From Rotaria sordida (lineage: Eukaryota; Rotifera; Eurotatoria; Philodinida; Philodinidae), in the NCBI GenBank assembly GCA_905250125.1, contig CAJNOL010000538.1, positions 61,321 through 125,320 on the forward strand: a stretch of 64,000 nucleotides of DNA, in the 5' to 3' direction. Both the position numbers and the translations under genes were made by a program. Shown here piece by piece: positions 15,001 to 26,702 of the stretch. How positions within the stretch are numbered: the stretch's first letter is position 1; every line of letters begins with the position of its first letter. The notes beneath the pieces are model-generated. The model was not told the DNA's origin. It searched no databases and saw nothing but the letters and a program-made list of their open reading frames with translations.

Positions 15001-17363
15001 ACAATTTTTGAATAAAAAAAAACTGTTTTTTCTTTTATTATATTTTAGTGGCACGTTCATATGATGAAACAACTAAAGCTACTCCAATATTCTTTATTCT
15101 TTCACCTGGTGTTGATCCACTTAAAGAAGTTGAAAGTCTTGGTCGAAAAATGGGTTTTACAAATGATAATGGCAAATTTCATAATATTTCACTAGGACAA
15201 GGTTAATTTTTTTTTCTTTTAGTTAAACAATTTGAAAAAAATTTTTTTTTTTACAATTTTTAGGACAAGATGTTGTCGCTGAAAAAGCACTTGACGATGG
15301 ATCAAGTGATGGTCATTGGGTTGTTTTACAAAATATTCATTTAGTTGCTCGATGGTTACCACAATTAGAAAAAAAATTAGAACAAACAGCTGAAGTAGCT
15401 AATGAAGAATTTCGAGTTTTTCTTTCAGCTGAACCAGCACCAGATCCAGACGGACATGTAAAGATTTATCTTTTTCTATAAAAAAAAAAACAACAACTTA
15501 TTTTATTTTATTTTTTTATGTTTCAGTGTATTCCACAAGGTATTCTTGAATCAGCTATTAAGATTACAAATGAAGCACCAACAGGTTTGGATATATTAAT
15601 TTTAATTATAAGAAATGATAATTTTAATTTTTTTTTTCTTTTTTGTAAAGGAATGTATGCAAATATTCATAAAGCGTTAGATAATTTTGATCAAGATACA
15701 ATGGAACGTTGTTCAAAAGAAAATGAATTTAAATCGATTCTATTTGCTCTCTGCTATTTTCATGCTGTTGTTGCTGAACGTCGTAAATTTGGACCAATTG
15801 GATGGAATAGGTTTGTTATTTATTTAGTATTTAATCGTTAGTTTTGTTTTGTTTTTGTCAAATTTTAGACGATATCCATTTAATAATGGTGATTTAACTA
15901 TTAGTGTCGATGTTTTATACAATTATTTAGAAGCTAATTCAAAAGTTCCATGGGAAGATCTTCGTTATTTATTCGGTGAAATTATGTATGGTGGTCATAT
16001 AACTGATGATTGGGATCGTCGTTTATGTCGAAGTTATCTTGAAACTTACATTAATCCAGATATGGTAAAGAAAAATTTTCATATTTTTATTCTAAATATC
16101 GGTTTCTTTTTGTGTTTAGTTCGATGGTGATTTATATTTAGCACCATTATTTCCAATTCCACCGAATAGTGATTATAAAGGTTATCATCAATATATTGAT
16201 GAATATTTACCAGCAGAATCACCAAATTTATATGGTCTTCATCCAAATGCTGAAATTGATTTCTTAACAACAACAAGTGAAACATTATTTAAAACAGTTT
16301 TAGAATTACAACCACGTGATGCAGGTGCTGGAGCATCTGAAAGTGGTTCAGTAACAAGTCGAGAAGAAAAAGTAAATTATCAAAAAATAAAATAAATTAA
16401 AATCATAAGAAATTTTTCTATTTTTTTTTTTTCTAATTTAGATAAAAGCTGTACTTGATGATATTATGGGTCGATTACCAGATGATTTTAATATGGCAGA
16501 ATTATTTGCTAAAACAGAAGAAAAAACACCATATACAGTTGTTGCTTTACAAGAATGTGAACGTATGAATATGTTATTAAAAGAAATGAGACGTTCATTA
16601 AAAGAATTAGATTCTGGTTTGAAAGTAAGTTATAATTATAAAAGAATATGAAGATTGTATAAATAATTTTCAATTGTAAATAGGGTGAATTAACAGTTAC
16701 TGCTGATATGGAAGCATTACAAGAGTCTCTTTATCTTGATCAAGTACCAAAAACATGGGAACTTCGAGCTTATCCATCATTATTTTCTCTTGGTACATGG
16801 TTTGTTGATTTACTTAATCGTTTTAAAGATCTTGAATCTTGGACAAGTGATTTTCAATTACCTTATGCTGTTACTTTAGGTAAAAAAATCTTTTTTCATA
16901 TACATTAGTTATTTTTCTTTTCTTTTCTTTTCTTTTCTTAGGTTATCTTTTTAATCCTCAATCATTTTTAACTGCAATTATGCAAACAACAGCACGTAAA
17001 AATGAATGGCCTCTTGATCGTATGTGTTTATCTGTTGATATTACTAAACGAACAAAAGAAGAACTTGGTGGAGCACCACGTGAAGGTGCATATATATGGG
17101 GTCTTTATCTTGAAGGTGCTCGATGGGATACTCAAACATCACTATTAACTGAAGCTAGATTAAAAGAAATAACATCAGCAATGCCAGTTATATTTGTTAA
17201 AGCTATACCAACAGATCGTATGGATACAAAAGGTATGTATGAATGTCCAGTATATAAAATTAAAACACGTGGTGCACATTTTGTCTGGACATTTTATCTT
17301 AAAACAAAAGAAAAACCAAGTAAATGGGTACTTGGTGGTGTTGCTTTATTGTTACAAAAATAA
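65..17363 (+). CDS. DNAH17-like: Axonemal dynein heavy chain, outer-arm beta class (DNAH9/11/17-like), 5' part outside window
   Basis: Motor subunit of the ciliary outer dynein arm. About 40 exons read through without a stop. The first visible exon opens after an AG at 63-64, roughly 1,250 residues into the family length of about 4,460, so the tail N-terminus lies upstream. In order: linker (65 to about 1880); AAA1 with a P-loop GPAGTGKT split by an intron (about 1990-2075) and CFDEFNR; AAA2 with GNAGTGKS (about 3771); AAA3 with GGAGSGKT, again intron-split (about 5213-5305); AAA4 with GVGGSGKQS (about 8365); stalk coiled coil CC1 (10491-10790), microtubule-binding tip, CC2 (about 12770-12990); AAA5-AAA6; C-terminal domain ending GGVALLLQK with stop TAA at 17361. 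All four nucleotide-site loops look intact. Residues around AAA1 and the C-terminus match the beta class rather than gamma or inner-arm chains. Which of DNAH9/11/17 is orthologous cannot be decided. Introns at 2914-3592, 5484-6255, 6755-7955, 8955-10071 and 11013-12600 are unusually long. Confidence 0.95.
2914..3592. other. Large dynein intron (about 680 bp), nothing recognised
   Basis: Bounded by GTATGT and a TTCTTAG acceptor. AT-rich with no coding signal and no clear inverted repeat that I could pair, unlike the other long introns of this gene. Confidence 0.6.
5585..6136. mobile_element. Foldback/MITE-like element in a dynein intron (family A)
   Basis: The ends are inverted copies: GTTGCTACATTCAGTAGTGC near 5588 pairs with a near-identical reverse complement ending about 6134. 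Complementarity continues inward (for example, sequence near 5755-5790 pairs with about 5935-5965), making a long imperfect palindrome with no coding capacity. The core near 5812-5865 (AAGGAACATTCTTTTCGGCT and onward) recurs in other elements of this window. Confidence 0.8.
7085..7460. repeat. Degenerate foldback remnant in a dynein intron
   Basis: Within the 1.2-kb intron 6755-7955, sequence near 7295-7335 (GAATATTCTTTTCTCGAGAT and onward) is an imperfect reverse complement of about 7380-7420. It resembles the family A core motif. Ends are not defined; the rest of the intron shows nothing I recognise. Confidence 0.45.
8990..9572. mobile_element. Foldback/MITE-like element in a dynein intron (family A)
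   Basis: TCCCAACTTGAA at about 8991 pairs with TTCAAGTTGGGA at about 9557. Arms of about 280 bp pair throughout, including the CCTACAGAGTTATAG segment near 9090 and its complement near 9458. No open frame spans the element. Closely related sequence lies at about 17855-19085 and 34085-34590. Confidence 0.85.
11249..11925. repeat. Inverted repeat enclosing the assembly gap in a dynein intron
   Basis: ATCGATCATGCTGATTCTGA near 11262 is matched by its reverse complement near 11893-11912 with few differences. A second, tighter inverted pair (11481-11526 and 11628-11672) directly flanks the run of Ns. The whole looks like a foldback element whose centre failed to assemble. The rest of this 1.6-kb intron (11926-12600) holds nothing recognised. 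Confidence 0.7.
11528..11627. other. Assembly gap of exactly 100 N
   Basis: One hundred consecutive N, a conventional placeholder length, so the true size is unknown. It lies in an intron, so the dynein reading frame is not affected by it. Confidence 0.99.
16914..16941 (+). repeat. (TTTTC)n microsatellite serving as intron pyrimidine tract
   Basis: Tandem TTTTC units end in the AG acceptor of the last dynein intron, so the repeat forms the polypyrimidine tract. Confidence 0.85.
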
Positions 17364-18229
17364 AAATGAGAAAAACAACGAACATTTATTCTTTTTTTCT
17401 TGAATTTGCCTTTTTTGCAATAATCATATTGTTTTATGTATATAATTAATTTCGCCTTTAATAATTCTCAAAAATGAGATAAAAAGTTGCCTTGGTTTTT
17501 TTTTATATATTAATAATAATAAATAGTTCTTCAAATAAATATTATTATTTGGATGACATTATATCCAAATAGGCAAGAAGATCATCTTTGTATGGACCAG
17601 CACCCTAAAAATATGAAAATATATCTTTTTGGACGATATACAAATAAAGAAAATGATTTGATTATATATACTCTAAAGATCTATAAAGTAGAAATATTTA
17701 TTTTATCTAAGATAGTACACAAGTTAATTCATGGATATATACGAGTCCTATTGGCTCCGATGGAAGTCTCAACAGCAATTCGATTCACAGTCGAAACTTT
17801 GTCTTGATTTGATTTACTGTTACTCTCACCATTGTGTTCCTAATTTGAAAATTAATTTTCAGTTTGCACTCTGCGTATAAGATGAATCACAATGAGATCA
17901 TAAAAACTTCAAAAGGATAAGGGCTCCTAGACCGTCGCTACAGAGTTATAGCTGTTTTACTGAAATTTTAATACATAGCACGACACGTAGGACAAAATCG
18001 AATGATGAAATTTTATTCATTGATAAACTGGCTTGTTGCTAGAATATCATGAAACTTTTAGCTTAAAAGAATGTTCCATTCACAAGATATTAAAATTCCA
18101 AAAAATCGTTCATATTCAACCAAAAATTCCAGAAACTCATTTTTCTGTTGTCGGAATTCAATAGGTTGTGAATGGAACATTCTTTTGAGCTGAACTTTTT
18201 ACGACATTCTAGTAACAAGCAGATCTATC

Positions 18230-18505
18230 TATTAGAGTTCGACGGTTCCAAAACTATTACGTCCAACCAAAGCTATTAAATCATCAGATCGAGATGAAAT
18301 ATTAAATCTACCATGATAAGTTTTCACTATTAAATTGTTGAGATTAAAGACACCATATATTTCAGTACAAAACAATATTATACATATGCATCTTTCGTCT
18401 CAAGAATGAAAAAATGAAAATTTCTTGACAACTATTTTCAAATTTTTGTATCTATCTGATGATTTAATGGTTTCGATTTATTGGAACCACCGAACTCTAC
18501 CATCT
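18230..18505. mobile_element. Small foldback insertion (family C) inside family A
   Basis: TAGAGTTCGACGGTTCC at about 18232 pairs with GGAACCACCGAACTCTA at about 18484-18500. A second paired block, ATTAAATCATCAGAT at about 18277 and its complement at about 18457, confirms terminal arms of about 55 bp. Non-coding. Confidence 0.75.
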
Positions 18506-18932
18506 ACCAACGAGAAAATGCTTGTGAATTGTGTTTTTGTTGGATACGTTCTTATGTAGTTAACTCGCAAAAATATAAAGTTCTCAGAAAAGTTTTTCGT
18601 CTGTAGAACTTTACAGAGTTCGTTGGACTGATCATTTTAGTAAAAAAAAATATTCAAATTTACTCAATAAATCATCATGCTAGGAGTAAAATACTCAAAA
18701 ATGTCAACTATCGCTAAGCAGCAGTCAGGACTAGCCGAAGTTTTTGAATATTTTGCTCCTAACACAATGATGTATTGTGTAAATTTAAATATTTTTTTAC
18801 CAAAATGATCAGCACAACGAACTCTACATTGTTCTATAGATGAAAAAATCTTCTGAGCACCTTGCGTTTTCTGTGGTTGACTACTCAAAGAAGTATTCAT
18901 CAAAAATACGATTCACAAGCATTTTATCGTTG
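18506..18932. mobile_element. Foldback insertion (family D) inside family A
   Basis: CAACGAGAAAATGCTTGTGAAT at about 18508 pairs with ATTCACAAGCATTTTATCGTTG ending about 18931. Internal arms also pair, for example AGTTCGTTGGACTGATCATT at about 18619 with its complement at about 18805. Non-coding. Confidence 0.78.
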
Positions 18933-19160
18933 ATAGGATCTATGGATAAAATTTCAGTAAAACGACTATAGCTCTGTAGAGAAGATCTAGGTGACAATCC
19001 TTTTAAAGTTGTCATTATATCATTGAGTTCGATCTTATGCATAGATTCTGAGCTGAAAAGTCATTTTCAAGTTGGGAATGCTGTTTGGTTCGATATTCTG
19101 AAAATGAAACAATGTTCGATAATTACAGAAATTCTCTCATAAATTATTTCTGCATTGATA

Positions 19161-20450
19161 TCACATTGAAAAACAAAATTTATTTTTCTTTACTTTATAT
19201 TTAATCATTTCTGGTGGCCAATTTCTAATCGCACCAGCTAATGTTTTAGCCATATCTGGATCATTTCGACATACATCTGCAATTGTTGTCAAATAAGTTT
19301 TAATTGTAAATAAAATTGTATCTGAGTTTGATAAACGTCTTAAAGTTTGTCGTTCAACACGAAGATATATTAATTGACCTGCATTATCTTTTGTAATTAA
19401 GTCATTTAGATTATCTTCTTTGCCTGTATGACAAAGATTATCACCAATTTGTACTAAATCAAAATAAATCAATTAATAAGAAAAAAATATATATATATTT
19501 CAATTAAAATATACAAGACCAATTTAAACGTTGTATAGGACTATCTTCTTTTAATTTAAGAAAATATCTGTCCATTGACATTCGTAATTTTTCTTGAAAA
19601 AATGGTACCTGTGGCATATGAACTGATGCTAATGGTAAACCAAATTTTGATTTAGGTAACCATCCAGATGGAAAAAGAACTGATAATGCCTATGACAAAA
19701 AAAAAACACACATACAGTTTTTCAATTCATATAAAGAGTTAAGAAAAAATATTGAATTACATTTGCATGATATATTTCTTCATTTGGATGTCGTTGCATT
19801 ATAACAAGATCTTCTTGAACAAGAAGTGTAGCTATTTCTAATGGATGCATATGATCAGGTTCTGTTAAATCAAATGTTTGTTGAGTAATAAGATTTATAA
19901 TTTTTGTTTTCGAATGATTACGTTGAAACATATTTGGATATTGATATGGAAGATATTCAATTAACATTTTTAAAATTTCCATTGATGCATCATATATTTC
20001 ATTTTTATATAGAAATAAATCATTTCGACGAGTACTGTTTAATAATTTTTGTTTAAGTTGAATATGTTGTCGATAATTTGGATCAATTTGTATCCATTCA
20101 TTAATATCTAATGATCGAAGATCTATATTATAAATAGATGAATATGATTATGATATTAGAAATATTATATCTAATTACTCATTGTCATTTGAAATGGACC
20201 ATCTTTAAATGGACGATAAATTGGCATTGACATTTGTTCTGGTGTTTTTTCTAGAATTATATTTAATATAGAAAAATAATTTCTTTTTTTTTTTTTGTTA
20301 TGAATGTATATTACCTAGATGAGCATGATGATTAGTTCGACGATTTGAATCAGGTTTAAGAAAATTAAACAAAAAGTATACTACTGTTAAAACAATAGTA
20401 ACATAAATAAGAGCAATCATTGTAGGAATTAAGTTATTATCGGGCAAATC
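19161..20450 (-). CDS. DUF3445 / heme-dependent oxidative N-demethylase alpha-subunit-like membrane protein
   Basis: Five exons (roughly 20450-20315, 20252-20180, 20125-19760, 19690-19512, 19459-19161) join in frame. Order: an N-terminal membrane segment (LIYVTIVLTVVYFLFNFL), a conserved FQMTM...LDINEWIQID start of the domain, a long helical middle, FPSGW, an NWS motif, and the signature RVERQTLRRL followed by TIKTYL. This is the HODM_asu-like (DUF3445) family, known mainly from bacteria and fungi, where the characterised member oxidatively demethylates dimethylamine using heme. Substrate here is unknown. The first exon is uncertain: no ATG lies upstream in the same open stretch before a CGTAG acceptor, so a further 5' exon is likely. 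About 350 residues are visible, close to fungal lengths. The donor after NWS is GTATAT. Its presence in an animal suggests horizontal acquisition, although it has host-like introns. Confidence 0.75.
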
Positions 20451-20869
20451 TACGAATAAAATAAATGTTGTTAGTATAATCTCATGAATATTTACAACAC
20501 AAAAAACAAAGTACAAAAGAAAAAAAGACAATAAACACAGTTTGTTTTTTTAAGACAACAGTGACTCAATTGAGAATGTTACCTATGAATGATAGGAAAT
20601 AGAACTCGAAAAGGCATGAAGTAGTCTAACTCGATTAGTAAAAAAGTTTTTTTTTTTAAATTGTAAATTAACATATATGAGTCTCATGTTGAATCATATT
20701 AATTTTCTGTATCTGTTGTCGTTTGTTCATATGCATTCGTTGTGCCATTCAAGGTTGAAATCTTACGTCTGCATTTTTTCTTTGGAGAGAGCGGGAGTGC
20801 ACAAGGACGTATTTTGCAGTCTTTTTTCACTTTCAAGATCCTACTTAATTGAATTATATATAGAATGAA

Positions 20870-22175
20870 AGCGCATGAGTTTCGATCATTTTGAATCAAT
20901 TGTAGCTGTGAACAAAGTCTATCTTCACCATATAATATCAAAGAAGTAGCTAGTTATTGACACCAGTCAACAATATGAATATTCGTTTGACAGAAAAAAA
21001 AGGTGAAGAGTGATTCATATTTATTTTGATAGGTTTTTTGTTCGGGCTGTAGTTTCATAATAGAATCAGTCATTGAAAATACTGTTTTGAATCTACTATA
21101 CTGTATAAAAATTCTCTCTTGCTTGCATTTAGAATCTAAAATATTTATTTGCATTCCATTTATCGTTTGATTATTGTGTTAATGAAATTTGCTTCCCATT
21201 TATCTCACGTTATATTTGATAGAGATTTTCAAGCAGTACTAAATGAATTATACTTTTCACGGTTTAAGAAAAATAGATCACATAAAAAAAAAACTTCTAA
21301 GTTCACTATTCTTGAGATCCTATTTTCATTTTTTTTCTACTAATATGTGACGATTTTCGAGCCGATTAATACTCATTTAATTTCAGACAAATATTATATT
21401 TGAAATCAATTGATGTATGTGTATTTTAAACTTTATCTGATGAAATTTTGACCCCGACTCCCATCAGAGATATGTAGAAAAATGAATTTAATCAAAACAA
21501 CTAATTTATTGTTTACTCACCTGTCTTCTTGTCTTCAAACAATATTTTACAAGTCGAGAACTTACTTTCCACTGTCACAATGACATTTTAATAAAATTTA
21601 TTTTTTTTTACACATCCTTGAGAAGATCCAGGGGTGAAAATTTCATCAGAGAGAAAGGTCGTAGAAATAGTTTGACATACACATACGTCACTATTATTCT
21701 GCTTGAAAACCATCAAATTTTAGTCGAAAGAATAAAAAATTGAGCCTCAAGAATAATAGACTCAGAACTTTATTTTTTGGACCGTAAAAAGTAGTTCATT
21801 TTGTAACACTTGAAAAACTCTATCGAATACAATGTGTAGTTAAATGAGGAGTAAATTTCATTAGCACAATAATTAAACGATAAATTGAATGCATATGAAT
21901 ATTTCAGATTCTAAATGCAAGCAAGAGACAATTTTTATACGATGTAATAGATTCAAAACATTATTTTATATGACTGATTCTTTTTTTGAAAATATAGCCT
22001 GAACAAAATACTTTCAAGATAGATTTGAATCATGCTTCATATTTACTTTTTTCTTGTGTTAAACGAATACTCACATTACTGACTGTTATCAATAACTAAT
22101 TGCTCCTTTTGTGCTATGTGATGAAGATAGATTGTGTTCACAATTATATTTTATTCAAAAAGATCAAAAAAACGA
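20870..22175. mobile_element. Long (about 1.3 kb) imperfect palindrome
   Basis: TCTCTTGCTTGCATTTAGAA at about 21115 pairs with TTCTAAATGCAAGCAAGAGA at about 21910. Pairing continues outward to about 20880/22165 (TTCGATCATTTTGAA region) and inward to about 21300/21760. Centre near 21500. No coding frame is supported; the short open frames inside are products of the palindrome. Confidence 0.8.
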
Positions 22176-23554
22176 TGGATATATATTCCTGTCTCTTCGT
22201 CCTTTTAATTTTTTTTTATCTCAAGGTATAAGATAGCAATTATGATTCATCTAAACAGACCTACGTCAAGAAAGATAACAATTTACAACGATAATATTTA
22301 TTCATAAATCTTTAGCTTCTGTTACATCCTTACTTATTCCTTTAAATTCTAGTGTATTTCTTTGAATTTGCTTGTAAATTTTTAATAATTTTATTCATTG
22401 AATTGCTGATAATTTGTAATAAAAAGACTAACAATAGTATAAATAATCTGTGTGTAAAAAGTCTTTGCACAATATCTCTAGTTAATTTTCATCTACTCAG
22501 CTAGGAACAGATTTTCATGCTCTTTCTAACTATATAATAAGAATATATTTTTTTGACTTAAAATTAATTCATTAAGGACAAACCTTTGATGGAGGTCAGA
22601 AAAGGACACCTATACAAAAATTTTTTATGTAATTCTGTTTTATATTTTGATAAAATCTATCTCAATTCAAAGTAAAAGAAAGTATTTATATATATATATA
22701 TAAGATTGTAGAGCGGAGACTTTGTCTACAAAGTATTGAATTCGTTTCTCTTTTTAGATATTATTACAAATGATCAAAATCTATTATATTCTGAATACCA
22801 AAATTCGACAAACATGGCCTTTTTGAAAAATGTTGTCTCGCGTAAAGAGTAATCATTCGAAAATTGTATATAGAGTTTGATTCTTTTTCAGTTCTAGATT
22901 GCAGTAATGTATGATTTCATAGTGAATTAAATTCTATGTAACATTAAAAGATCAAAGTTATCCTAAAATCTCATTCAGAGAATTTATGAATAATAGAAAA
23001 AAGCCTATTTTGCCTAGTGTAAGAATATTTTTGATTTATTTAAATATTTGCTCACAGCTAATTAATCGTAATTCACTGGAAAATTCTGAACGTCTATTTG
23101 AAAAGAATATCAAATTCTGGTTCTAACTGACCGCTTTTGACCTTCTTCAATGACATCAAAATCTTCAAAATTATCGATACCTTTTAAATTAGCATTTTGT
23201 ACAAATGTTGCTTTTGGCTGCCACCAAATTTTTATTCTCAGTGAACTAACTTAAAACCAGAAAAAAAAAGAATTTTCGATATAGCGTTAGAGAGACTATG
23301 AAATTCAGATTCTAACCGATTACTTTTGATTCTCTTCAATAACTTATTAATAAACGAAAATTGATCAAACATATTGTACAAAGATTTTGTGCGCGTAGAT
23401 TAATAAATTTTCAGATCCTTTAAATAGAAATATAAATGTAAATAGAAGAATCATGTAGATTAATATCAAAAAAGTATTATAGAGGAGTCCTACATTAAAG
23501 GACTATAATATGAAAAATTTTCGTTTTTGTATATCTTTAAAAGCGGATATTTCC
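22176..23554. other. Intergenic, nothing recognised
   Basis: AT-rich sequence with a short (TA)n tract near 22689. No gene, RNA or clear repeat was identified by reading. Confidence 0.5.
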
Positions 23555-24190
23555 AGACATAAGTTAGAACTAATATTCATTTCAAAAAAGAATAGACTCG
23601 GTTGTTTGTTGAATAACTCGATAACGTTGATAGCTATCGAGCTTGAGTTTTCGACCTGAGAATCAAAATGTCTGAAAAGTTTTCTAGGGGTTCCAGGAAT
23701 TTTTTGGAAAATCACTGTCTGATACACTTGATTAGGTATATTTTCAAGTAAAACTGAAAATCCAATATTTCGAGAAAGGAACATCTTTTTTGGTTAAAAC
23801 TTTTAGGATATTCTATGGGCAAATTTCATTTTCCGGTAAATACCTAGGAAAGGACCAAAAATTCAGTAGAAATGGCCATCATTTTTTAAGACGAGGTCGA
23901 AAACATCTAAAAATTTCGGAGTTTATAGAGTAGACATTGGGTTACAATATGGCTAAATTGAAATTGAAATTGAAAATACAGCTAATCAATCGAATCAGAA
24001 AATGATTTTCCAAAAAATTCTTGCAACTCTCTGAAACCTTTTTAAATATTTTGATTCTCAGGTAGACTTGTACAACCATTCATGTTCTTTCTAACAGCGA
24101 ATATCCAAGCTCGATAGCTATCAGTGTTGCCGAGTTATTCAACAAACAACCGAGTTCATTCTTATTCGAAACGGATAATAATTATTCATG
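23555..24190. mobile_element. Foldback element downstream of DRC5
   Basis: GACTCGGTTGTTTGTTGAAT at about 23597 pairs with ATTCAACAAACAACCGAGTT at about 24133. Adjacent blocks pair too (GATAGCTATCGAGCTTGAG with CAAGCTCGATAGCTATC). The middle (about 23755-23830) contains the family A core motif. Non-coding. Confidence 0.8.
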
Positions 24191-24299
24191 ATGCAATATT
24201 ATTTTATTATTCAAAAAATATTCGAATAAAGAAAAGAAAAAAAAGATTAAATTGAATATAATAAAATGGACGGATCATTAAAGACTAAAAAAGAAATTC

Positions 24300-26579
24300 T
24301 CAAAACAAATGTGAATATGTTCGGCCTTTAGTATCATGACTGTTCTTTTCCTGTATACGTATTAAACGATCTTGTTCTCGATTGGCTTTTAATTTTTGAT
24401 TAATTATATATTCCGATTCTTGTCCACATTCTGTCATACGTAAATCAAAATATAATAATGTACTATTATCTTGTAAACCTTCTTGTAATGATTTACCAAT
24501 ATCACCACCTAAACGATTAGCACTCATATCAATTTTTAATAAACTTTTATTTCGATTAAGTATTTCAGCTAATTTATTTCCTGTTGGTTCGGATAGATTA
24601 TTTGATGATAAATTTAATTCACATAATGATTGATTTATTAATAATGCTAAACAAATAGCTTGACCACCTTCATCACCAATACGATTTAAACGTAGATTTA
24701 AATATTCAATGGTTGTTGATTTTGTGACACCATATGCAATAGCTTGTGCACCTTAAATTTATAAATAACTCATTTTCTGTTTCATTCTTCTTTCTAAAAT
24801 GTTTACCTTGTGGACCAATAAGATTGTTGCATAAATTCAATCGAAATAATTTTGAATGTCCATTAAGTAATTTAGCAATAGCTCGACATCCACCTATCAA
24901 TAAAATTAATGAATTTGATTATGATGGAAAGAAAACAAATTCTTTTTTTAAGCTTACGATCACTAATTTGATTATGTTCAAGATTAAGTTCTTCTAATGT
25001 TGGATGATCAAGTAAACCATCTCTTATTAACATTCTTATTTTAAGATCATCAACTTTACTTCTATGTAAATGTAGAACTCGTAATGTTTTACATTGTTGT
25101 ACACATTTTGCTAATATTTGACAATCTTTTTTTGTAAATTCAAACATATTCCAATCAAAATTCATTCCACAACCTTTAACACCATAAACTAAATGAAGTT
25201 CTTCTAAATTTGGTAAACGTTTAATAAGTTCTGTAAAATCAAAATGATCACATAATGGTTTTTTAAGTTCAGCATCACGACCATCATTTAAATCATTATC
25301 TTCATCATCATCAAAAAATTCATCTTCATTTTGTAAAATTTTATCTTGCATTTCAACTGGTGGTAAAAGTTGTTTTATATCAAGTCGTTTAACATATTGT
25401 GCTCCTTAGAAAAAAGAAACATTTTTATAAAACACGATCTAAAAGACGTGTTGATGTAGAAGGATAAAATTTGGGTCTTCCCTCCATAGACCATTACAAA
25501 CTGTGACTAGAGCCTGTAGGGTTCGAAATATTTGGACCGAATCCAGTTAATTGAACGTTTTTTCAGACCCGAACCCGGTTGTTTAAACTTTTTCAGATCC
25601 AGATCCGATCTGTACTAATAGTAGTCTTAATAAAAACTTTTAATACAACTTGATAATCGCTTCGAAGATACAATATACCTGTTTTCGCTTATTTATATTC
25701 GACAACTAGCACGCTCCATACATTTCTCAGAGCATCTTGATGGTAGTCATATAAGAAGGAAGTCACAATTGACTGTTACTTTTAATGTAGCAATTGTCAG
25801 ATGGCAGCTGGACTCAGACCCGAGCGGGTCCGGATCCAACCCGACGGGATCTAACTGTGACCGGCGCTGTTAATATATGATCAAAGATCGTATATCAATA
25901 ACGTCTAGTTTTAATATATGAACTACTTTCTTATTGCATTTCTGGAGGATTCAGTAAAATGATGGTGAAGAAATGTGTCTCCAAAATAGATAAAGTAATC
26001 TTCCTGTGATTAGCAACAGGTTATTTTTCCTTCAAATTGAAGCTTACCGAGATTAACATATTCAAATAATTGTTTTGTATCAGTTTGAGATGGTACAAAA
26101 TTTTCAATAATTTCTTCAATATGTTTTTCAAAATAGAAACGTTTCCAAGAATTATCATATTGTTTTATATCACAAATAGGCCATTTTTCTTTACAACATT
26201 TTTGCCAATAATTTTCATCTTCAACTAATGGTGCTGTAACTTTAAGTGGAACATGTGTTGGTAAACTTTTTAATAATTGATTACGATGTTTATCTAATAA
26301 TTCATTATATTTTGGATTTGTATCAAAACTTTTTACAAGAGAATTTAATGCTAAATCAGTTAATGCTGGAACAATACGTAAACTCCATTCAAGATCATCA
26401 GCTATAATACGACGAACAGGTTTTAACTCAGGATTTAACATTGAATATTTAATTTCAGTTTGTATAGCATCTTCTGTTGGACTTCTTAGATTTTCATCAG
26501 TTACTGGTTGTGTTTCAGTTGTTGATGGTACAACTGTATTATCTACAGGTGGTGCAAGATTTGTTGTTTCTTCAGTCAT
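24300..26579 (-). CDS. TCTE1: Dynein regulatory complex subunit 5 (TCTE1/DRC5)
   Basis: LRR protein of the axonemal nexin-dynein regulatory complex, which controls ciliary beating. Starts MTEETTN at 26579 and ends SHLF with TGA at 24300. The N-terminal half carries the family hallmark IIADDLEWSLRIVPALTDL, then DENYWQKCCKEKWP and SWKRFYFEKH; the C-terminal half carries ribonuclease-inhibitor-type leucine-rich repeats (for example LEELNLEHNQISD and IEYLNLRLNRIGDEGG). An acidic stretch (FFDDDEDNDLND) precedes the LRRs. Length fits the family at about 500 residues. The intron at 25408-26047 (donor GTAAGC) is enlarged by a family B MITE. The gene lies 123 nt downstream of the WDR82 stop, and an ATTTTTAG acceptor-like site abuts its ATG. 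Confidence 0.92.
25430..26035. mobile_element. Family B MITE in a DRC5 intron, interrupted
   Basis: The left end has ACACGATCTAAAAG at about 25431; the right part (about 25868-26025, TATATGATCAAAGA, then AAAATGATGGTGAAGAAAT, then GTGATTAGCAACA) matches the 36537-36920 element closely. The terminal GTGTTTCAC is missing on the right, and the middle (about 25500-25860) is an unrelated GC-richer insertion carrying GAACCCGGTT-like and GGGTCCGGATCC-like tracts. Confidence 0.7.
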
Positions 26580-26593
26580 CTAAAAATACATAG
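26580..26593 (-). promoter_or_regulatory. Candidate trans-splice acceptor before DRC5 ATG
   Basis: On the minus strand TATTTTTAG ends exactly at the DRC5 start codon, 123 nt after the WDR82 stop. This is a splice acceptor without an obvious upstream donor of its own, as expected for spliced-leader addition. Confidence 0.45.
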
Positions 26594-26702
26594 TACAAGT
26601 AATAACACATATAATTTACATAGCACAATAATAAGAGTATTGCACACCCCAAGAAAAAAAAACGAAAGACAAGAAAAACAATTTATTATTAGACTATTTA
26701 TT

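Larger units (their letters stand above)
17855..19085. mobile_element. Family A foldback element interrupted by two further foldbacks
   Basis: The left arm (about 17855-18235) and right arm (about 18933-19085) carry the same end sequence as the 8990-9572 element, including AAGGATAAGGGCTCCTAGAC on the left and its diverged complement on the right. The interval between them is filled by two separate palindromic insertions (listed separately). The intergenic region 17364-17854 after the dynein stop holds only AT-rich 3'-flanking sequence with no gene seen. Confidence 0.75.

Noticed and set aside
20298..20531. Start of the HODM-like protein at 20531
   Set aside because: That codon is TTG, and a CGTAG acceptor lies downstream of it. 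A candidate 5' exon near 20590-20630 with ATG and a GTAACA donor was tested but joins out of frame.
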